From: Sphaerisporangium corydalis
Lineage (GTDB): Bacteria; Actinomycetota; Actinomycetes; Streptosporangiales; Streptosporangiaceae
Reading direction: 5' to 3'
Assembly: GCF_025506355.1 (NCBI RefSeq)
Contig: NZ_JANZYP010000017.1
Coordinates: 62,001-126,000 of the forward strand
DNA length: 64,000 nucleotides
The position numbers were made by a program, and so were the translations under genes. The notes below the pieces were generated by a model. That model was not told the DNA's origin. It ran no database searches and worked only from the letters and a program-made list of their open reading frames with translations. Every line of letters starts with the position of its first letter. Positions within the stretch are counted from its first letter, which is position 1. This document shows, piece after piece, positions 1 through 8,845 of the stretch.

Positions 1-314
1 CACCACAGGGCGCCGGCGCCGATCGCCACCGCGTCCCGCGCGATCCCCGGCAGCGCGTCCGGCGCGCGGAAGACGTTCACCACGTCCACCGGCACGGTCA
101 CGTCCAGCAGGCTCGCGTAGCTCGTCTCCCCGAGAATCCGCTCCTCGCGGGGGTTCACCGGGATCACGCGGTAGCCACGCCGCTTGAGGTAGTAGCCGAC
201 GAAGTGGCTGGCTCGCAGGTCGTTGCCCGACAGGCCCACGATCGCGACGGTCCGCGCGGTGTGGAGCACGCGCTGGATCGCCGACGGGTCCTGGTAGCGC
301 CCGAGATCGGTCAT
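1..314 (-). CDS. CoA-binding domain protein (partial, 3' end outside window)
   Basis: The first 104 residues are visible from an ATG at 314; the stop lies outside the window. The protein begins MTDLGRYQDP and carries a Rossmann-like glycine motif (VAIVGLSGND) followed by a second strand (YRVIPVNPREE), the pattern of the small YccU-type CoA-binding proteins, which are usually about 140 residues. The gene starts 4 bases after the stop of metY and is probably the last gene of the metX-metY operon; a link to sulfur metabolism is known for many relatives only by neighbourhood. The precise role is unknown. Confidence 0.8.
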   Translation of the reverse strand, partial: MTDLGRYQDPSAIQRVLHTARTVAIVGLSGNDLRASHFVGYYLKRRGYRVIPVNPREERILGETSYASLLDVTVPVDVVNVFRAPDALPGIARDAVAIGAGALW

Positions 315-318
315 GCCC

Positions 319-1695
319 TCACTCCCTCTTCCCCGCCGTCGCGGCGACGTGCGCGAAACCCTGCTCCAGGTCCCAGATCAGGTCCTCGACCGATTCGGTG
401 CCGACCGACAGCCGCACCGTCCCGGGCGCGATGCCGGCCCCCCGCAGCTCGTCGTCGCCGAGCTGGCGGTGCGTCGTGCTGGCGGGGTGGATGATCAGGC
501 TCTTGGCGTCGCCGACGTTCGCCAGGTGGGACCAGAGCGTCACGCCGCGGATGAGGTCCTGCCCGCCCGCCCGGCCGCCGGCGCAGTCGAACGAGAACAC
601 CGCGCCCGCGCCGAGCGGCAGGTACTTGTCCACCAGCGCCCGGTACTTGCTCCCCGGCAGGCCAGGGTGGGTGACGTTCGCCGCCAGCTCGTGGGACTCC
701 AGGAACGCCGCGACGGCGCGCGCGTTGGCGACGTGCCGGTCCATCCGCAGCGACAGTGTCTCCAGCCCCTGCAGGAACAGGAACGCGTTGAGCGGGGCGA
801 GCGCCGCGCCGAGATCGCGCAGGGTCTCGGCGCGCAGCTTCATCAGGTAGCCGTAGGTCCCGAACGTCTCGTGGAACTGCAGGCCGTGGTAGGCGGGCGA
901 CGGGTCAGCGATCACGGGGAACCGCCCGTTGGACCAGTTGAACGTGCCGGCCTCGACGACGACGCCGCCGATGCTCGTGCCGTGGCCGCCGATGAACTTG
1001 GTCGCCGAGTGGATCACGATGTCGGCGCCCCACTCGATCGGGCGGCACAGGTACGGCGTCGCGAAGGTGTTGTCCACGATCAGCGGCAGCTCGTGCTCGT
1101 GGGCGATGGCCGCCACGGTCTCGATGTCCAGCACGTTCCCGGCGGGGTTGCCGATCGTCTCGCCGAAGAAGGCCTTGGTCGTGGGGCGGACGGCCTGCCG
1201 CCACGCCTCGGGGTCGTCGGGGTCGACCCAGGTCAGCTCGACGCTCATCTTGCCCAGGAGGTGCTTGAGCTGGTTCACCGTCCCGCCGTACAGGGCCGAG
1301 GACGACACGATGTGGTCGCCGGGCCGCAGCAGCGTGAACAGCGCGGCCGCCTGCGCGGCGATCCCGCTGGCGAACGCCACCGCGCCGCAGCCGCCCTCCA
1401 GGTTCGCCACCCGCTCCTCGAACACCGCGACGGTCGGGTTCATGATGCGCGAGTAGGTGTTCCCGTACTCCTGCAGGTTGAAGTACGCCGCCGCCGACTC
1501 CGGGTCCTCGAACACGTAGCTGGTCGTCTGGAAGATCGGCACCGCGCGGGCGCCGGTGTTCGGGTCGGGCCGCTGCCCGGCGTGCAGCTGCCGGGTCTCG
1601 AACCCGAACGCGCGGGCCTCCTCGGCGCGGGGGAACTGGTCGCTCACCACAGTCTCTTCCTCGTCACGGTCACCCGGGTCGTTCCTCGGCATCAC
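319..1695 (-). CDS. metY: O-acetylhomoserine sulfhydrylase (PLP enzyme)
   Basis: A 458-residue Cys/Met-metabolism PLP enzyme that makes homocysteine from O-acetylhomoserine and sulfide. The [11 protein letters not shown] start, the YSRIMNPT segment and the [10 protein letters not shown] motif holding the PLP lysine are all present, and the length is that of MetY rather than the shorter MetB. The GTG at 1695 overlaps the metX stop by 4 bases; an ATG at 1692 directly behind it (TGATG junction) is an equally good start. Translation is therefore coupled to metX, whose product is the substrate of this enzyme. Confidence 0.93.
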   Translation of the reverse strand: MMPRNDPGDRDEEETVVSDQFPRAEEARAFGFETRQLHAGQRPDPNTGARAVPIFQTTSYVFEDPESAAAYFNLQEYGNTYSRIMNPTVAVFEERVANLEGGCGAVAFASGIAAQAAALFTLLRPGDHIVSSSALYGGTVNQLKHLLGKMSVELTWVDPDDPEAWRQAVRPTTKAFFGETIGNPAGNVLDIETVAAIAHEHELPLIVDNTFATPYLCRPIEWGADIVIHSATKFIGGHGTSIGGVVVEAGTFNWSNGRFPVIADPSPAYHGLQFHETFGTYGYLMKLRAETLRDLGAALAPLNAFLFLQGLETLSLRMDRHVANARAVAAFLESHELAANVTHPGLPGSKYRALVDKYLPLGAGAVFSFDCAGGRAGGQDLIRGVTLWSHLANVGDAKSLIIHPASTTHRQLGDDELRGAGIAPGTVRLSVGTESVEDLIWDLEQGFAHVAATAGKRE

Positions 1696-2915
1696 CCGCC
1701 GGCCCCGCCCTCGGCCAGGAACCGGCGGATGATGGGCGTCTGGCGCGCTTCCTCGAGCAGGAAGCAGTCATGGCCGTACGGTGCCTCGATCACCTGGAAC
1801 TCTACCGGCTTGCCGAGGGCGCGAAGCGCGTCCTCGACCTCCTTGGACGCCGACGGCGGGTACAGCCAGTCGGAGCTGAACGCGATCAGCAGCGTCCGCG
1901 CCGCGACCCCTTCCAGCGCCCGTTCGAGCGATCCGCCGCCGTGCTGCCGCGCGAGATCGAAGTAGGTCAGCGCCCGGGAGGTGAACAGGTAGGTGTTGGG
2001 GTCGAAGCGCTTGACGAAGGAGTCGGCCTGGTGGCGCAGGTAGCTCTCGATCTCGAACTCGGGTTCGGTGATCGTGTACCGGACGTCGTCGGCGAACTGC
2101 AGCCTGCGGCCGAACCTGTCGTCCAGCGCCGGCGCGGACAGGTAGGTGACGTGGCCGACCATCCGCGCCACGCCCATGCCGGCGAGGGGCGCGCGGCCCG
2201 TGCCGTAGTAGTCGCCGCCCTGCCAGGCGGGATCGTCCATGATCGCGTTGCGCGCGATCGCGTTCCAGGCCACGCCCTGCGGGTGCAGGGCGTGCGTGCT
2301 GGCGATCACCACGATGGAGTCGACCTGGTCGGGGAACAGCACCGCCCACTGCAACGCCTGCATCCCGCCGAGCGAGCCGCCGGCCACCGCCGCGAGCCGC
2401 TCGATGCCGAGGACGGAAAGGAACGCCCGCTCGGTGCGCACCATGTCGGCGACGGTGATGACGGGGAAGTCCGACCCGTACGGCTCGCCGGTCGCCGGGT
2501 CGGTGGACGAGGGCCCGGTGGTCCCGCGGCAGCCGCCCAGCAGGTTGGTGGAGACGACGAAGAACCGGTCGGTGTCGAACGCTTTGCCGGGGCCGATCAT
2601 CCCGTCCCACCAGCCGAGCCCCTTGCCGGCCGTGCCGTCGCGGTCCTCGGCCCCGAACCCGTCGCGCGTGCTGTCCGGGACCGGCGCCGTGGAGAGGCCG
2701 GCCGCGTGGGCGTCGCCGCTGAGCGCGTGGCACACCAGGATGACGTTGTCGCGCGCGGGGGACAGGGTGCCGTAGGTCTCGTACGCCACGCGGACAGGGT
2801 GCAGCGTCCGTCCGCAGTCGAGCCGTACGGGTCCGGGCAGGTCGAGGTACCGCGTCTCGACCCTGCCGACCGAACCGGCCCGGGGCGTCGAGGGCGGCAC
2901 CTTAGGCGTAATCAC
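1692..2915 (-). CDS. metX: homoserine O-acetyltransferase
   Basis: A 407-residue alpha/beta-hydrolase-fold acyltransferase that activates homoserine for methionine synthesis. The nucleophile elbow GGSLGGMQ, the later aspartate (FSSDWLYPP) and histidine (YGHDCFL) complete the catalytic triad, and the CHALSGDAHA segment is typical of MetX. The start is a GTG at 2915 inside a perfect inverted repeat. A strong AGGAGG lies 13 bases upstream, too far for this GTG, so the start may be leaderless or lie further in (GTG at residue 6). It forms an operon with metY and the CoA-binding gene. Confidence 0.93.
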   Translation of the reverse strand: MITPKVPPSTPRAGSVGRVETRYLDLPGPVRLDCGRTLHPVRVAYETYGTLSPARDNVILVCHALSGDAHAAGLSTAPVPDSTRDGFGAEDRDGTAGKGLGWWDGMIGPGKAFDTDRFFVVSTNLLGGCRGTTGPSSTDPATGEPYGSDFPVITVADMVRTERAFLSVLGIERLAAVAGGSLGGMQALQWAVLFPDQVDSIVVIASTHALHPQGVAWNAIARNAIMDDPAWQGGDYYGTGRAPLAGMGVARMVGHVTYLSAPALDDRFGRRLQFADDVRYTITEPEFEIESYLRHQADSFVKRFDPNTYLFTSRALTYFDLARQHGGGSLERALEGVAARTLLIAFSSDWLYPPSASKEVEDALRALGKPVEFQVIEAPYGHDCFLLEEARQTPIIRRFLAEGGAGG

Positions 2916-2953
2916 GCCTAGTCATAATCCTCCTGGCCACGATATTGTCAAGA
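2903..2953 (-). promoter_or_regulatory. metX promoter and inverted repeat over the start codon
   Basis: On the minus strand a TTGACA (2948-2953) is followed after 19 bases by TATGAC (2921-2926), placing the transcript start near the GTG of metX. The arms TAGGCGT (2903-2909) and ACGCCTA (2914-2920) form a perfect 7-bp inverted repeat with a 4-base loop that covers the GTG. AGGAGG (2929-2934) sits in the promoter spacer, 3 bases before an ATG that opens an 8-codon frame (MTRRDYA and stop). No SAM riboswitch fold was recognised; only 86 bases separate metX from the divergent OsmC gene. Confidence 0.5.
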
Positions 2954-3001
2954 ATTCCGATGGGAAATATGGGAATCAGGGCGAAAGGGGCATCACACGA
3001 C

Positions 3002-3550
3002 ATGACCACGATCGACAACGGAGTCAACGTCCAGGCACTGCTCGACGCGCGCGAGGTGCTCAAGGGCGCGCCCGAGGCGGCCAAGTTCACCTGGCGGGCG
3101 TCCTCCAAGTGGCAGAACGGCGTCCACAGCACGACGTCGATCCAGAACTTCTTCGGCCTCGGCCAGGAGCAGAGCCACAAGAGCGAGACGGTGTTCACCG
3201 CCGACCACCCCGAGGTCTTCGCGGCGGAGGACAACGGGATCACGCCGATCGAGTACCTCCTGGTCGGCCTGGCGAGCTGCCTGACGGCGGGCGTGGCCTC
3301 CGTCGCGCAGAACCGCGGCATCCAGCTCCGCTCGGTGGAGTCGACGGTCGAGGGCAACCACGACATCCGGGGCATCCTCGGCGCCGACAGCGACGTGCGC
3401 AACGGCTTCAACGACATCAAGGTCACGTTCACCATCGACGCGGACGCCTCCAAGGAGGACATCGAGGCGCTGGTGGCCCAGTCCCAGAAGCGCTCCGCCG
3501 TGTTCGACGCCCTCACCAACCCCACGAACGTCACCGTCGACGTCGCCTGA
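3002..3550 (+). CDS. OsmC family protein
   Basis: A 182-residue OsmC/Ohr-type protein. The helix segment ITPIEYLLVGLASCLTAG holds the first conserved cysteine. The second cysteine of classical OsmC/Ohr peroxidases, normally in a C-P motif late in the protein, is absent: the matching stretch reads QKRSAVFDALTNP. Hydroperoxide reduction by the usual two-cysteine route is thus doubtful. The ATG at 3002 follows AAAGGGG at a spacing of about 11; an upstream ATG at 2945 in frame lacks a ribosome site. The gene is divergent from metX and followed directly by a flavin monooxygenase. Confidence 0.85.
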   Translation: MTTIDNGVNVQALLDAREVLKGAPEAAKFTWRASSKWQNGVHSTTSIQNFFGLGQEQSHKSETVFTADHPEVFAAEDNGITPIEYLLVGLASCLTAGVASVAQNRGIQLRSVESTVEGNHDIRGILGADSDVRNGFNDIKVTFTIDADASKEDIEALVAQSQKRSAVFDALTNPTNVTVDVA

Positions 3551-3563
3551 GGGACGCCGAGCC

Positions 3564-4802
3564 ATCGAACACGCCACCACCGTCGTCATCGGCGCGGGGC
3601 ACGCCGGCCTCGCCGCCAGCCACTTCCTGCGCGACCGGTCGATCGACCACGTCGTGCTCGAACGCGGTGAGGTGGCGAACTCCTGGCGGCGCGAACGCTG
3701 GGACTCCCTGCGGCTGCTCACCCCCAACTGGCAGAGCCGCCTGCCCGGCCACCACTACCAGGGCCCGGACCCCGACGGGTACATGACGATGGGCGAAGTG
3801 GTCGAGTTCATCGAGCGCTTCGCCACCGTCTCGGGCGCCCCCGTGCGGACCGGTACGAACGTCACCTCGGTGCGGCGCGCCGGCGACGGGTACCAGGTGA
3901 CGACGAGCAGCGGCGCGATCTCCTGCCGTTCGGTGGTGATCGCGAGCGGCGCCTGCAACCGGCCGGTGGTGCCGCCGTTCGCCGGCGCGGTGCCGTCGTC
4001 GGTCACGCAGATCACGCCCTTCGACTACCGAGGCCCCGACCGGCTCCCCGAGGGCGGCGTGCTCGTCGTCGGAGCCTCGGCGACCGGTGTGCAGCTGGCG
4101 GCCGAGCTGCGGCGGTCGGGACGGCCGGTGATCCTCTCGGTGGGGGAGCACGTGCGGCTGCCGCGCCTGTACCGAGGGCGCGACGTGCTGTGGTGGATGG
4201 ACGCGTCGGGGGTGTGGGACCAGCGCCACGACGAGGTCGACGACCTGGCGCGGGCCCGGCGGCTCCCCTCGCCGCAACTGGCCGGGACCCCCGGGCGCGG
4301 GACTCTCGACCTCAACGTGCTCGCCGCGATGGGCGTCGAGCTCGTAGGCCGCTGGGCGGCGGTGAGCGACGGCCGCGCGCTGTTCTCCGGCGGTCTGCGC
4401 AACGTGTTCTCGCTCGCGGACCTCAAGATGGGGCGCCTGCTGGACACGTTCGACGAATGGGCACGGGCCCACGGGCGCGACGCCGACGTCGGCCCTCCCG
4501 AGCGTTTCGCGCCGACGCGGGTGCCCGAGCCGGCGCGGTGGCGGCTCGACCTGTCGAGCGGCGAGATCCGCACGATCGTGTGGGCGACGGGATTCCGGCC
4601 CGACTACGGGTGGCTGGAGGTGCCCGTGGTCGACGAGAAGGGCCGGCTGCGCCACGAGGGCGGTGTGGTGGGCGGCCCGGGGCTGTATGCGCTGGGGCTG
4701 CCGGTGCTGCGGCGGCGCAAGTCCACGTTCATCCACGGCGTCGAGGACGACGCGCGCGAGGTGGTCGGCCACCTCGCCCGGCACCTGCCCGTCCGCCGGT
4801 AG
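3564..4802 (+). CDS. flavin-containing monooxygenase / NAD(P)-dependent oxidoreductase, no canonical start codon
   Basis: About 412 residues in the family of single-component FAD monooxygenases and trimethylamine-type oxidoreductases. FAD Rossmann motif VVIGAGHAGLA, segment SWRRERWDSLRLLTP, second nucleotide motif VVGASATGVQLAAEL and the WATGFRPDYGW motif are all intact. The reading frame needed for the first Rossmann strand has no ATG, GTG or TTG between the OsmC stop and that motif. GAGGGA (3549-3554) stands 9 bases before an ATC at 3564, which is where the family's ATG would be expected. Starting at the GTG at 3654 would delete the FAD-binding motif. Likely co-transcribed with the OsmC gene. 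Confidence 0.8.
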   Translation: MEHATTVVIGAGHAGLAASHFLRDRSIDHVVLERGEVANSWRRERWDSLRLLTPNWQSRLPGHHYQGPDPDGYMTMGEVVEFIERFATVSGAPVRTGTNVTSVRRAGDGYQVTTSSGAISCRSVVIASGACNRPVVPPFAGAVPSSVTQITPFDYRGPDRLPEGGVLVVGASATGVQLAAELRRSGRPVILSVGEHVRLPRLYRGRDVLWWMDASGVWDQRHDEVDDLARARRLPSPQLAGTPGRGTLDLNVLAAMGVELVGRWAAVSDGRALFSGGLRNVFSLADLKMGRLLDTFDEWARAHGRDADVGPPERFAPTRVPEPARWRLDLSSGEIRTIVWATGFRPDYGWLEVPVVDEKGRLRHEGGVVGGPGLYALGLPVLRRRKSTFIHGVEDDAREVVGHLARHLPVRR

Positions 4803-4823
4803 ATCCTTTCCGCCGCCCACCGG

Positions 4824-5951
4824 TCAGGCCACGACGGGCGGGCGGTCCAGCGCGAAGCGCGCGTCGGGCCGCTCACCGGTGAGGGCGAGGCCCGCGAGGA
4901 TCCGCCCGACCGCCGGGACGAACTTGAACCCGTGCCCGGAGAAGCCCGCCGCCACCACGACGGGGCCGACCCGGTCCAGGACGAAGTCCGAGGTCGGGGT
5001 CGTGGTGTAGGTGCAGCTGATCGGGGTGAAGGCGTCCGCGTCGACGCCGGGCAGCCACGCGCGGGCGTACTCTCGCAAGGCGCGCCCTTGGGCCGGCTCC
5101 GGCAGGAAGTCGCGCTCGTCGGGGTCGACCACCGGGCCCGTGCCGTGGAACCCCGCCTTGACCCCCTCGCCGGGCGTCCCGAGGCCGTAGACGCCGCTCG
5201 GGTACCCCGCGGCCGCCAGCGACGCGTCGTCGAGATGGTGCACGAAGCTGGGCCACGCCGCCTCGCCCAGCGGGGCGAAGTACGCCGGCTGCTCCTGGGT
5301 GACGCGCAGCGGCGGCAGCGGCACCAGCCCGCCGAGCAGCTTGCCCGCCCACGCCCCGGCCGCGACCACGACCCGTTTCGCGTGGTAGACGTCCTCCCCG
5401 GCCCGCACCTCCACGGCGTCGTCACCCCGCACCACGATCGCGGTGACCGGTGTCCGGTGCCGGACGACGGCGCCCAGCCGGGCCGCCTGGGCCTGGAGCG
5501 CCGACACGGCGTCGTCGGCGTGCAGCCGCCCGCCCGCCGGGTGGAAGAGCACCCTGCCGTCGTACCGCAGGCCGGGCCAGCGCTCGGCGGCCTCCTCGGG
5601 GGCCAGCCACTCACCGGGCGCGCCCGCCGCCTCGACCGCCTCGGCCAGCAGGCCGAGGTCCGCCGTCCGCCCGTGGTCGACCCCGCCGGTGACGGTGAGC
5701 AGGGAGACGCCCGAGGCGTCCTCCAGCTCCCGCCACGACCGCTCCGCCTCCTGGGCGAGCCCGATGTAGACGGGCTCGGTGTAGGAGACGCGGAAGATCC
5801 GGGACGCCCCGTGCGAGGCTCCGCGCACGTGCCCCTCCTCGAACCGCTCCAGCAGCACCACCTCGGCCCCGCCACCGGCCAGCCGCCACGCCGCCGCCGA
5901 CCCCATCCCCCCGCCGCCCACGACGACGACGTCCACCTCGTGCCTGGCCAT
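4824..5951 (-). CDS. FAD-dependent amine oxidase, sarcosine oxidase / N-methyltryptophan oxidase type
   Basis: A 375-residue DAO-family flavoenzyme that oxidises N-methyl amino acids to the free amine, formaldehyde and peroxide. FAD motif VVVVGGGGMGSAAAW at the N-terminus, then RGASHGASRIFRVSY, which fits monomeric sarcosine oxidase/SolA, and a C-terminal GFSGHGFKFVPAVG flavin-binding segment. The two cofactor-linking or catalytic regions look complete, but the substrate cannot be told. ATG at 5951 follows GGAAGGGG at good spacing. It is convergent with the flavin monooxygenase, 21 bases between stops, and stands alone. Confidence 0.85.
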   Translation of the reverse strand: MARHEVDVVVVGGGGMGSAAAWRLAGGGAEVVLLERFEEGHVRGASHGASRIFRVSYTEPVYIGLAQEAERSWRELEDASGVSLLTVTGGVDHGRTADLGLLAEAVEAAGAPGEWLAPEEAAERWPGLRYDGRVLFHPAGGRLHADDAVSALQAQAARLGAVVRHRTPVTAIVVRGDDAVEVRAGEDVYHAKRVVVAAGAWAGKLLGGLVPLPPLRVTQEQPAYFAPLGEAAWPSFVHHLDDASLAAAGYPSGVYGLGTPGEGVKAGFHGTGPVVDPDERDFLPEPAQGRALREYARAWLPGVDADAFTPISCTYTTTPTSDFVLDRVGPVVVAAGFSGHGFKFVPAVGRILAGLALTGERPDARFALDRPPVVA

Positions 5952-6085
5952 CCACGACCCCTTCCGGTTTCCCGCCGCGCCCCCGGCCGGCTCCGGCTCC
6001 TGCCGCGCACGGGCGAGGACACCAGACAAGGTACGCGGCGTCCCGGAGGCGCCGGCGGGAGGGGCGGCGGCCGAGGAGGGCCGCG

Positions 6086-7435
6086 CTAGAGATCGGCGAG
6101 GTCGGCGCACGCCGGCAGTACCAGCCGCAGGTGCGCGCCCGTGCTGCGCGGCACGGCCTCGGCCGTGCCGCCGTGGGCCTCGGCGACCTGCCGGACGATG
6201 GCCAGGCCCAGGCCGGAGCCGGGGTGCGCGCGGGCCGCGGGGGATCGGTAGAAGCGGTCGAAGACGAAGGCGAGGTCGCCGTCGGGGATGCCGGGGCCGG
6301 TGTCCGCGACGTCCAGGGTGCCCCCCTCGACGCCGATGTGGATCCGGCCGCCGGGCGGGCTCCACTTCACGGCGTTGTCGACGAGGTTGGCGACGGCGCG
6401 TTCCAGGGCGTCGGGGTCGCCGTGCACCAGGGTGGGGGCGCACGTCAGCTCGAACCCGATCAGCGGCGCCCGGCGGGCCGCGCGGGCCGCGACGCGCTCG
6501 GCGACCAGGTCGAGGCGGACGTCCTCGGTGTGGAACGCGGCCTCGCCGTAGCGGGCCAGGTCGACCAGGTCGTTGACCAGTGTCCTGAGCTCCCCGGCCT
6601 GGCCGAGCGCCTCCTCGGCCAGAAGCGGGGCCTGGGCGTCGGCCGGGTTCTCCGCCAGCAGTTCGAGGTTCACCGTCAGGCTGGTCAGCGGGGTGCGCAG
6701 CTCGTGCGAGGCGTCGGCCACCAGGCGGCGCTGGGCGCCGACCGACCCGTCCAGGGCGGCGGTCATCGCGGCGAACGCCGAGCCGAGCCGGCCGATCTCG
6801 TCCCGGCCGTCGGCGGGGATCGGGATGGCCAGGTCACCGGTCCTGCGGATCAGTTCGACGGTCTCGGTGAGCCGGTGCACCGGGCGCAGGACCCGGCGCG
6901 CCGCAAGGCGGGAGGCCAGCGCCGCCAGGAGCCCGGCGGCCACCGTCGAGCCGGCGAGCAGCCAGGCGAGCCCGGCCAGCGTGGGCGCGGGGTCGGATCG
7001 CGGGATGGCCGTGCGCACGAGCGCGCCCGGTGACCCGGGGAACTGGGCGGTGTAGACGCGGTAGGCGACGCCGCCGTAGTCCGCGTCACGGAAGTAGGAG
7101 CCCTCGGTGCCCTCCGCCACGGCGACGTCGCGGGGGGTGAGGTCGACGAACTCCGGCGACGGCCCGATCCGGACCGGGTCCGGCACGATCTGCAACTGGG
7201 TGTTGCCGATCGCCAGCGGGACGGCCGGGAAGTCCGGCTTCGCGCCGGCCTCCATGTACTTGGTCTTGATCGCCGCGGCCACGGTGGGCGCCCGGCCGGC
7301 GGCCACGACCAGGGCGCCGTCCATCTGGCCGCGGAGGTTGGCGTCCACGGCCGGGTACAGGACCGCCGACACCAGCACCAGGGCGCCCGCGACCACCGAG
7401 CCACCGGCGATGGCCAGCCGGGTGCGCAGGTTCAC
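6086..7435 (-). CDS. sensor histidine kinase (HAMP, HisKA, HATPase)
   Basis: A 449-residue membrane kinase. An N-terminal membrane helix (residues about 8-30) is followed by an extracytoplasmic sensor region to about residue 150, a second helix, a HAMP linker, the phospho-acceptor motif [13 protein letters not shown] and the ATP-binding boxes ([39 protein letters not shown]). The GTG start overlaps the stop of the response regulator gene by 4 bases, so the two are translated together. The architecture resembles MprB/CseC-type kinases that watch the cell envelope; the ligand is unknown. Confidence 0.93.
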   Translation of the reverse strand: MNLRTRLAIAGGSVVAGALVLVSAVLYPAVDANLRGQMDGALVVAAGRAPTVAAAIKTKYMEAGAKPDFPAVPLAIGNTQLQIVPDPVRIGPSPEFVDLTPRDVAVAEGTEGSYFRDADYGGVAYRVYTAQFPGSPGALVRTAIPRSDPAPTLAGLAWLLAGSTVAAGLLAALASRLAARRVLRPVHRLTETVELIRRTGDLAIPIPADGRDEIGRLGSAFAAMTAALDGSVGAQRRLVADASHELRTPLTSLTVNLELLAENPADAQAPLLAEEALGQAGELRTLVNDLVDLARYGEAAFHTEDVRLDLVAERVAARAARRAPLIGFELTCAPTLVHGDPDALERAVANLVDNAVKWSPPGGRIHIGVEGGTLDVADTGPGIPDGDLAFVFDRFYRSPAARAHPGSGLGLAIVRQVAEAHGGTAEAVPRSTGAHLRLVLPACADLADL

Positions 7436-8112
7436 GGCTCCTCGCGAAGGACGTAGCCGAGGCCGCGCACCGTCTGGATCAGCCGGTCGCCGCCGCCGGC
7501 CTCGAGCTTGCCCCGCAGGTAGCTGACGTAGACCCACAGCGCGTTCGACTCCGGGCCGAAGTCGTACCCCCAGACGGACTCGAAGATCTGGGTCCGGCTC
7601 AGCACCCGGCGGGGGTTGCGCAGGAACAGCTCCAGCAGCGACAGCTCGGTCTTGGTCAGTTCCAGGCGCCGGCCGGCCCGCCCGGCCCTGCGGCCGCTCA
7701 GGTCCAGCTCGACGTCGGCGAAGCGCAGCACCTCGGCCCCCGCTCCGCTGCGCCGGAGCAGGGCCCGCAACCGGGCACGCAGCTCGTCCAGGGCGAAGGG
7801 CTTGGCCAGGTAGTCGTCGGCCCCCGCGTCGAGCCCGGCGACCCGGTCGGTGACCAGGTCGCGGGCCGTGAGCATCAGGATCGGCGTGTCGTGCCCGCCC
7901 GAACGCAGCGTCCGGCACACCTCGAGCCCGTTCGGCTCGGGCATGAGGACGTCCAGGACCACCGCGTCCGGGCGGAACACGCCGTGCTCGGTGAGGGCGG
8001 ACACGCCGTCGGGTGCCGACGACACGTCGTAGCCGTCCCGTCGCAACGCGTGTTCCAGGGACCGCCGCACGGCCGGGTCGTCGTCCACCACAAGTATCCG
8101 CATGCCCGCCAT
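7432..8112 (-). CDS. OmpR/PhoB-type response regulator
   Basis: A 226-residue DNA-binding regulator. The receiver domain opens [12 protein letters not shown], has the phosphorylated aspartate in [10 protein letters not shown] and the conserved lysine in [11 protein letters not shown]; a winged helix follows ([20 protein letters not shown], then [14 protein letters not shown]). GGAGG stands 5 bases before the ATG at 8112, which was preferred over the ATG at 8103 and a GTG at 8118. It pairs with the kinase just downstream, and the secreted protein gene 43 bases upstream may be part of the same unit or its target. Confidence 0.93.
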   Translation of the reverse strand: MAGMRILVVDDDPAVRRSLEHALRRDGYDVSSAPDGVSALTEHGVFRPDAVVLDVLMPEPNGLEVCRTLRSGGHDTPILMLTARDLVTDRVAGLDAGADDYLAKPFALDELRARLRALLRRSGAGAEVLRFADVELDLSGRRAGRAGRRLELTKTELSLLELFLRNPRRVLSRTQIFESVWGYDFGPESNALWVYVSYLRGKLEAGGGDRLIQTVRGLGYVLREEP

Positions 8113-8155
8113 CCTCACCTCCGGACCGGAAAGCCGCCGTTAAGCGCTACCGCCG

Positions 8156-8743
8156 TCAGCCCTTGCCGGCCGGCGGCCCCACCGGGGCATCCTCGCCGGT
8201 CGGCGCACTGCGCGGGCCGTCGGTGCCGTCCTCGCCGGGCGGTGCGCTCGGCGGGCCTTCGGTGCTTCCGCCGTCCTTGCCGGCCGGTGAGCACTGCGGG
8301 CCGTCCGCGCCCTCACCGCCCCGCAGGACCTCGTTCCGCTTCCGCTCGATGTCCCTTTTCACCTTCTCGTCGCCGGCCGGGCCGGGCCTGCCGATCAGCG
8401 GTCCCATGGCCTTCTGGACCTGCGGGGCCGGTAGCCCCAGCTCGGCCGCGATGGCCGCGACGACGGCGTCCGGCCTGACGTCGTCCGAGCCGGCCAGCGA
8501 CGTCTTGGCCGCGACGATGGCGGCGGTGAGCCGGTCGAGCGTCACCCCGAGCTTCGCGGCGGCCTCGGCCAGGCCGGCGTCCGCGGACTCCTTGGGCTTC
8601 CCGTCCACCTTGACCGTCACGGAGTCGGGCTTCACAGGCCCGGGCTGCGGCGTCGGGCCGGACGCCGCCGCCGCCGTCGTACCGGTCGCGGCCAGCGCGG
8701 CGAGCGTCGCGGTGGCCACGACCAGCCGTGTGCGTTTCCTCAT
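8156..8743 (-). CDS. secreted protein with Gly/Pro-rich repeat tail
   Basis: About 195 residues. An N-terminal signal peptide (MRKRTRLVVATATLAALAAT, cleavage near AAAASG) is followed by a helical region with a VKVDGKPKES segment and an Ala-rich stretch, then a C-terminal low-complexity tail with three loose copies of a G-(K/E)-D-G/A...GP unit. The ATG at 8743 follows GAAAGG. Located just upstream of a two-component system on the same strand, it may be a periplasmic partner or a member of that regulon, but this is inference. No family was recognised. Confidence 0.75.
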   Translation of the reverse strand: MRKRTRLVVATATLAALAATGTTAAAASGPTPQPGPVKPDSVTVKVDGKPKESADAGLAEAAAKLGVTLDRLTAAIVAAKTSLAGSDDVRPDAVVAAIAAELGLPAPQVQKAMGPLIGRPGPAGDEKVKRDIERKRNEVLRGGEGADGPQCSPAGKDGGSTEGPPSAPPGEDGTDGPRSAPTGEDAPVGPPAGKG

Positions 8744-8845
8744 CGTGATGCCTTTCGTCCTGGAGTGCACCGGACGAGCCGGCGCCGTGAGGACGATACG
8801 ACCATCGTGGCCTCTGGCCTGGTTTCAGCGTCCTTTAGAGGTTCC

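Noticed and set aside
313-1965. Long open frames opposite metY and metX
   Set aside because: They are side effects of high GC content; the minus-strand enzymes have full motifs and the plus frames are Arg/Gly/Pro-rich without domains.
2903-3001. SAM riboswitch upstream of metX
   Set aside because: Only 86 bases separate the divergent starts and no SAM-I, SAM-II or SAM-IV core pattern was seen.
3109-3786. Arg/Gly/Pro-rich plus frame overlapping the OsmC gene
   Set aside because: It is out of phase with the OsmC and monooxygenase genes, both of which have clear family motifs.
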